DNA from: Methanoculleus sp.
GTDB lineage: Archaea > Halobacteriota > Methanomicrobia > Methanomicrobiales > Methanoculleaceae
Reading direction: 5' to 3'
DNA: 5,836 nucleotides
NCBI GenBank assembly: GCA_028698765.1
Contig: JAQVVW010000110.1
Location: 1 to 5,836 of the forward strand
The position numbers and the translations under genes were made by a program. Positions 4,429 through 5,836 of this stretch are shown here, in pieces. Every line of letters starts with the position of its first letter. The stretch's first letter is position 1. The notes under the pieces are model-generated. The model worked only from the letters and a program-made list of their open reading frames with translations. It was not told the origin of the DNA and did no database searches.

Positions 4429-5836
4429 TGATGTACCAGGAGAAGTATCGCCAGATCGAGCGCATGCTCCGCGCATGCACCGACGAGGAGGATGTCCTCC
4501 TCACGACGGGGGGGGATCACGCCGATCTCGCCTCCACGATAGCGTTCAAACGTGCGAAGATTGAGAAACGGGCACCCGCCATGATTGCCGCCGATATCGC
4601 CGGCAAGCTCTCGGAAGATCCCGAACTCGGGGATATCCAGGTCGAGGCGACGGGCCCTTACGTCAACTTCAGGTTCGGCCCGTCACTCCTCGGAGAAGCG
4701 GTCAGGGAGGCGATCGAACCGGGCTACGGGGCCTTTCCGCGCGGTTCCGGCAGGGTGGTGCTCGAACACACGAGCGCGAACCCGAACGGGCCGCTCCATG
4801 TTGGCCACATAAGAAACACCGTCATCGGCGACACCCTCGCCCGGGCGTTTCGGAAGGCCGGGCACCCGCTCGAGGTGCAGTATTATCTCAATGACATGGG
4901 CCGCCAGATCGCCATCGTCTCCTGGGGATTCGAACACCTCGGTATCGACCGGAAGGAGGGCGAGAAGGAGGATCACTACGTCGCCAGGGTCTACGTCGCG
5001 GCGAACCGGGCGATCGAGAAGGATCCCGCCATCACCGGGGAGATCGACTGCCTCATGCAGAATGTGGAGCGCGGCGACGCGGAGACCGTCCGGAAGTTCC
5101 GGGCGGCCGTCTCGCTCTGCGCGGAGGGGATCAAAGCGACCCTCGCCGCCCTGAACGCCCACCACGACCGGTTCGTCTGGGAGAGCGATTTCGTGCGGAT
5201 CGGCGACGTCGACCGGATATTCGAGCGGGTCCGGCGGCTGCCGCAGGCCCACGAGGACGAGACGCTCTGGGTCGACCTCACCGAGCAGGGGTTCGAGAAG
5301 AAGTACATCCTCCGGAGGAGCGACGGCACCTCGGTCTACAGCACCCGCGACCTCGCCTACCACACCTGGAAAGGGCGCAACTACGACCGGCTGATCGACG
5401 TCCTCGGGGCGGACCATAAACTGATCGGCGCCCAGCTCCGGGCCACCCTCGAACTCCTCGGCGAGAAGCCGCCCGAGATCGTCTTCTTCGAGTTCGTCTC
5501 CCTCCCCGAAGGCTCGATGAGCACCCGGGCGGGCAAGTTCGTCTCGGCGGACGCGTTGATCGAGGAGGTTACCGCGAAGGCGCTCGAAGAAGTGACCACC
5601 CGGAGGCCGGAACTCCCCCTTGAGGAACGGTGCTCGATCGCGAAGTCGGTCGCCATCGCCGCCATCCGCTACGACATCGTGAAGGTCTCCCCGGAGAAGA
5701 GCACGGTCTTTAACTGGAAGGAGGCGCTGGACTTCGAGCGGCAGAGCGGCCCCTACATCCAGTACGCCCACGCCCGGGCCTGCAGCATCCTCGATAAGGC
5801 CGGCGAGTTCGAGCGGGCCTACACGCTTGAGACCGA
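4428..5836 (+). CDS. argS: Arginyl-tRNA synthetase, 3' end beyond the window
   Basis: This class I synthetase charges tRNA-Arg with arginine. About 469 residues are visible out of roughly 550-560 usual. The order is an N-terminal tRNA D-loop-binding (Add1-type) domain (about 1-90), then the catalytic Rossmann core. The core carries EHTSANPN (113-120) and the HIGH motif as HVGH (124-127). It also has YYLNDMGRQ (152-160), STRDLAYH and VLGADHKLIGAQL. The KMSKS-loop equivalent reads SMSTRAGK (363-370). The anticodon-binding DALR domain begins near GPYIQYAHARA (441-451). The missing first lysine of KMSKS is common in arginyl-tRNA synthetases and is not a defect. Tandem ATGs at 4428 and 4431 are both possible starts. 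The first shares its A with the prf1 TGA, giving TGATG termination-reinitiation overlap. No strong ribosome binding site precedes them, which supports coupling to prf1. The frame is open to the right edge. Confidence 0.96.
   Translation, partial: MMYQEKYRQIERMLRACTDEEDVLLTTGGDHADLASTIAFKRAKIEKRAPAMIAADIAGKLSEDPELGDIQVEATGPYVNFRFGPSLLGEAVREAIEPGYGAFPRGSGRVVLEHTSANPNGPLHVGHIRNTVIGDTLARAFRKAGHPLEVQYYLNDMGRQIAIVSWGFEHLGIDRKEGEKEDHYVARVYVAANRAIEKDPAITGEIDCLMQNVERGDAETVRKFRAAVSLCAEGIKATLAALNAHHDRFVWESDFVRIGDVDRIFERVRRLPQAHEDETLWVDLTEQGFEKKYILRRSDGTSVYSTRDLAYHTWKGRNYDRLIDVLGADHKLIGAQLRATLELLGEKPPEIVFFEFVSLPEGSMSTRAGKFVSADALIEEVTAKALEEVTTRRPELPLEERCSIAKSVAIAAIRYDIVKVSPEKSTVFNWKEALDFERQSGPYIQYAHARACSILDKAGEFERAYTLET

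Noticed and set aside
3085..4476. 463-codon open frame on the minus strand, antisense to prf1
   Set aside because: prf1 has complete NIKS, GGQ and other family motifs. The antisense product is Leu/Val/Asp/Glu-rich with no recognisable domain, as expected for the complement of GC-rich codons, and it has no convincing start signal.
5514..5537. ArgRS lacking the canonical KMSKS lysine (SMSTR), considered as a damaged enzyme
   Set aside because: Many arginyl-tRNA synthetases naturally lack the canonical KMSKS sequence, and the other catalytic motifs are intact.
4683..5771. 362-codon open frame on the minus strand, antisense to argS
   Set aside because: argS carries all class I synthetase motifs across this stretch. 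The reverse frame has the biased composition of a GC-rich shadow.

Overview
The window looks like chromosomal DNA of a GC-rich methanogenic archaeon, most likely in the Methanomicrobiales and Methanoculleus-like. The evidence is archaeal-type uS12 and uS7 proteins, a GGQ/NIKS-type archaeal release factor aRF1, a queD-queE-queC (preQ0/archaeosine) cluster, archaeal TATA-like elements and GGTGA/GAGGTG ribosome binding sites. The genus is inferred from overall protein and codon character, not from a database search. All genes are housekeeping-type. I see no mobile element, CRISPR array, tRNA, rRNA or defence gene.

Layout: (1) Positions 1-707, minus strand: rpsL (uS12) followed by the 5' part of rpsG (uS7, running off the left edge), a tightly coupled ribosomal operon. 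(2) Positions 708-880: an AT-rich divergent intergenic region of 173 nt. It holds TATA-like boxes and four small perfect inverted repeats, including a 16-nt palindrome next to the queD start. (3) Positions 881-3051, plus strand: queD-queE-queC and a Nudix hydrolase of ADP-ribose pyrophosphatase type, with each gene overlapping or nearly touching the next. (4) Positions 3052-3156: a 105-nt gap with weak promoter-like sequence. (5) Positions 3157-5836, plus strand: prf1 (aRF1) with argS starting on the last base of its stop codon and running off the right edge.

How the genes fit together: QueD, QueE and QueC carry out three consecutive steps from dihydroneopterin triphosphate to preQ0, the base that archaeal TGT inserts at position 15 of tRNA to make archaeosine. 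The rest of the window is translation machinery: two small-subunit proteins, the termination factor and arginyl-tRNA synthetase. It therefore reads as a translation and tRNA-modification neighbourhood. The features most worth a second look are the palindrome-rich divergent promoter and an apparently degenerate zinc ribbon in aRF1. I did not find a convincing new biological system here.
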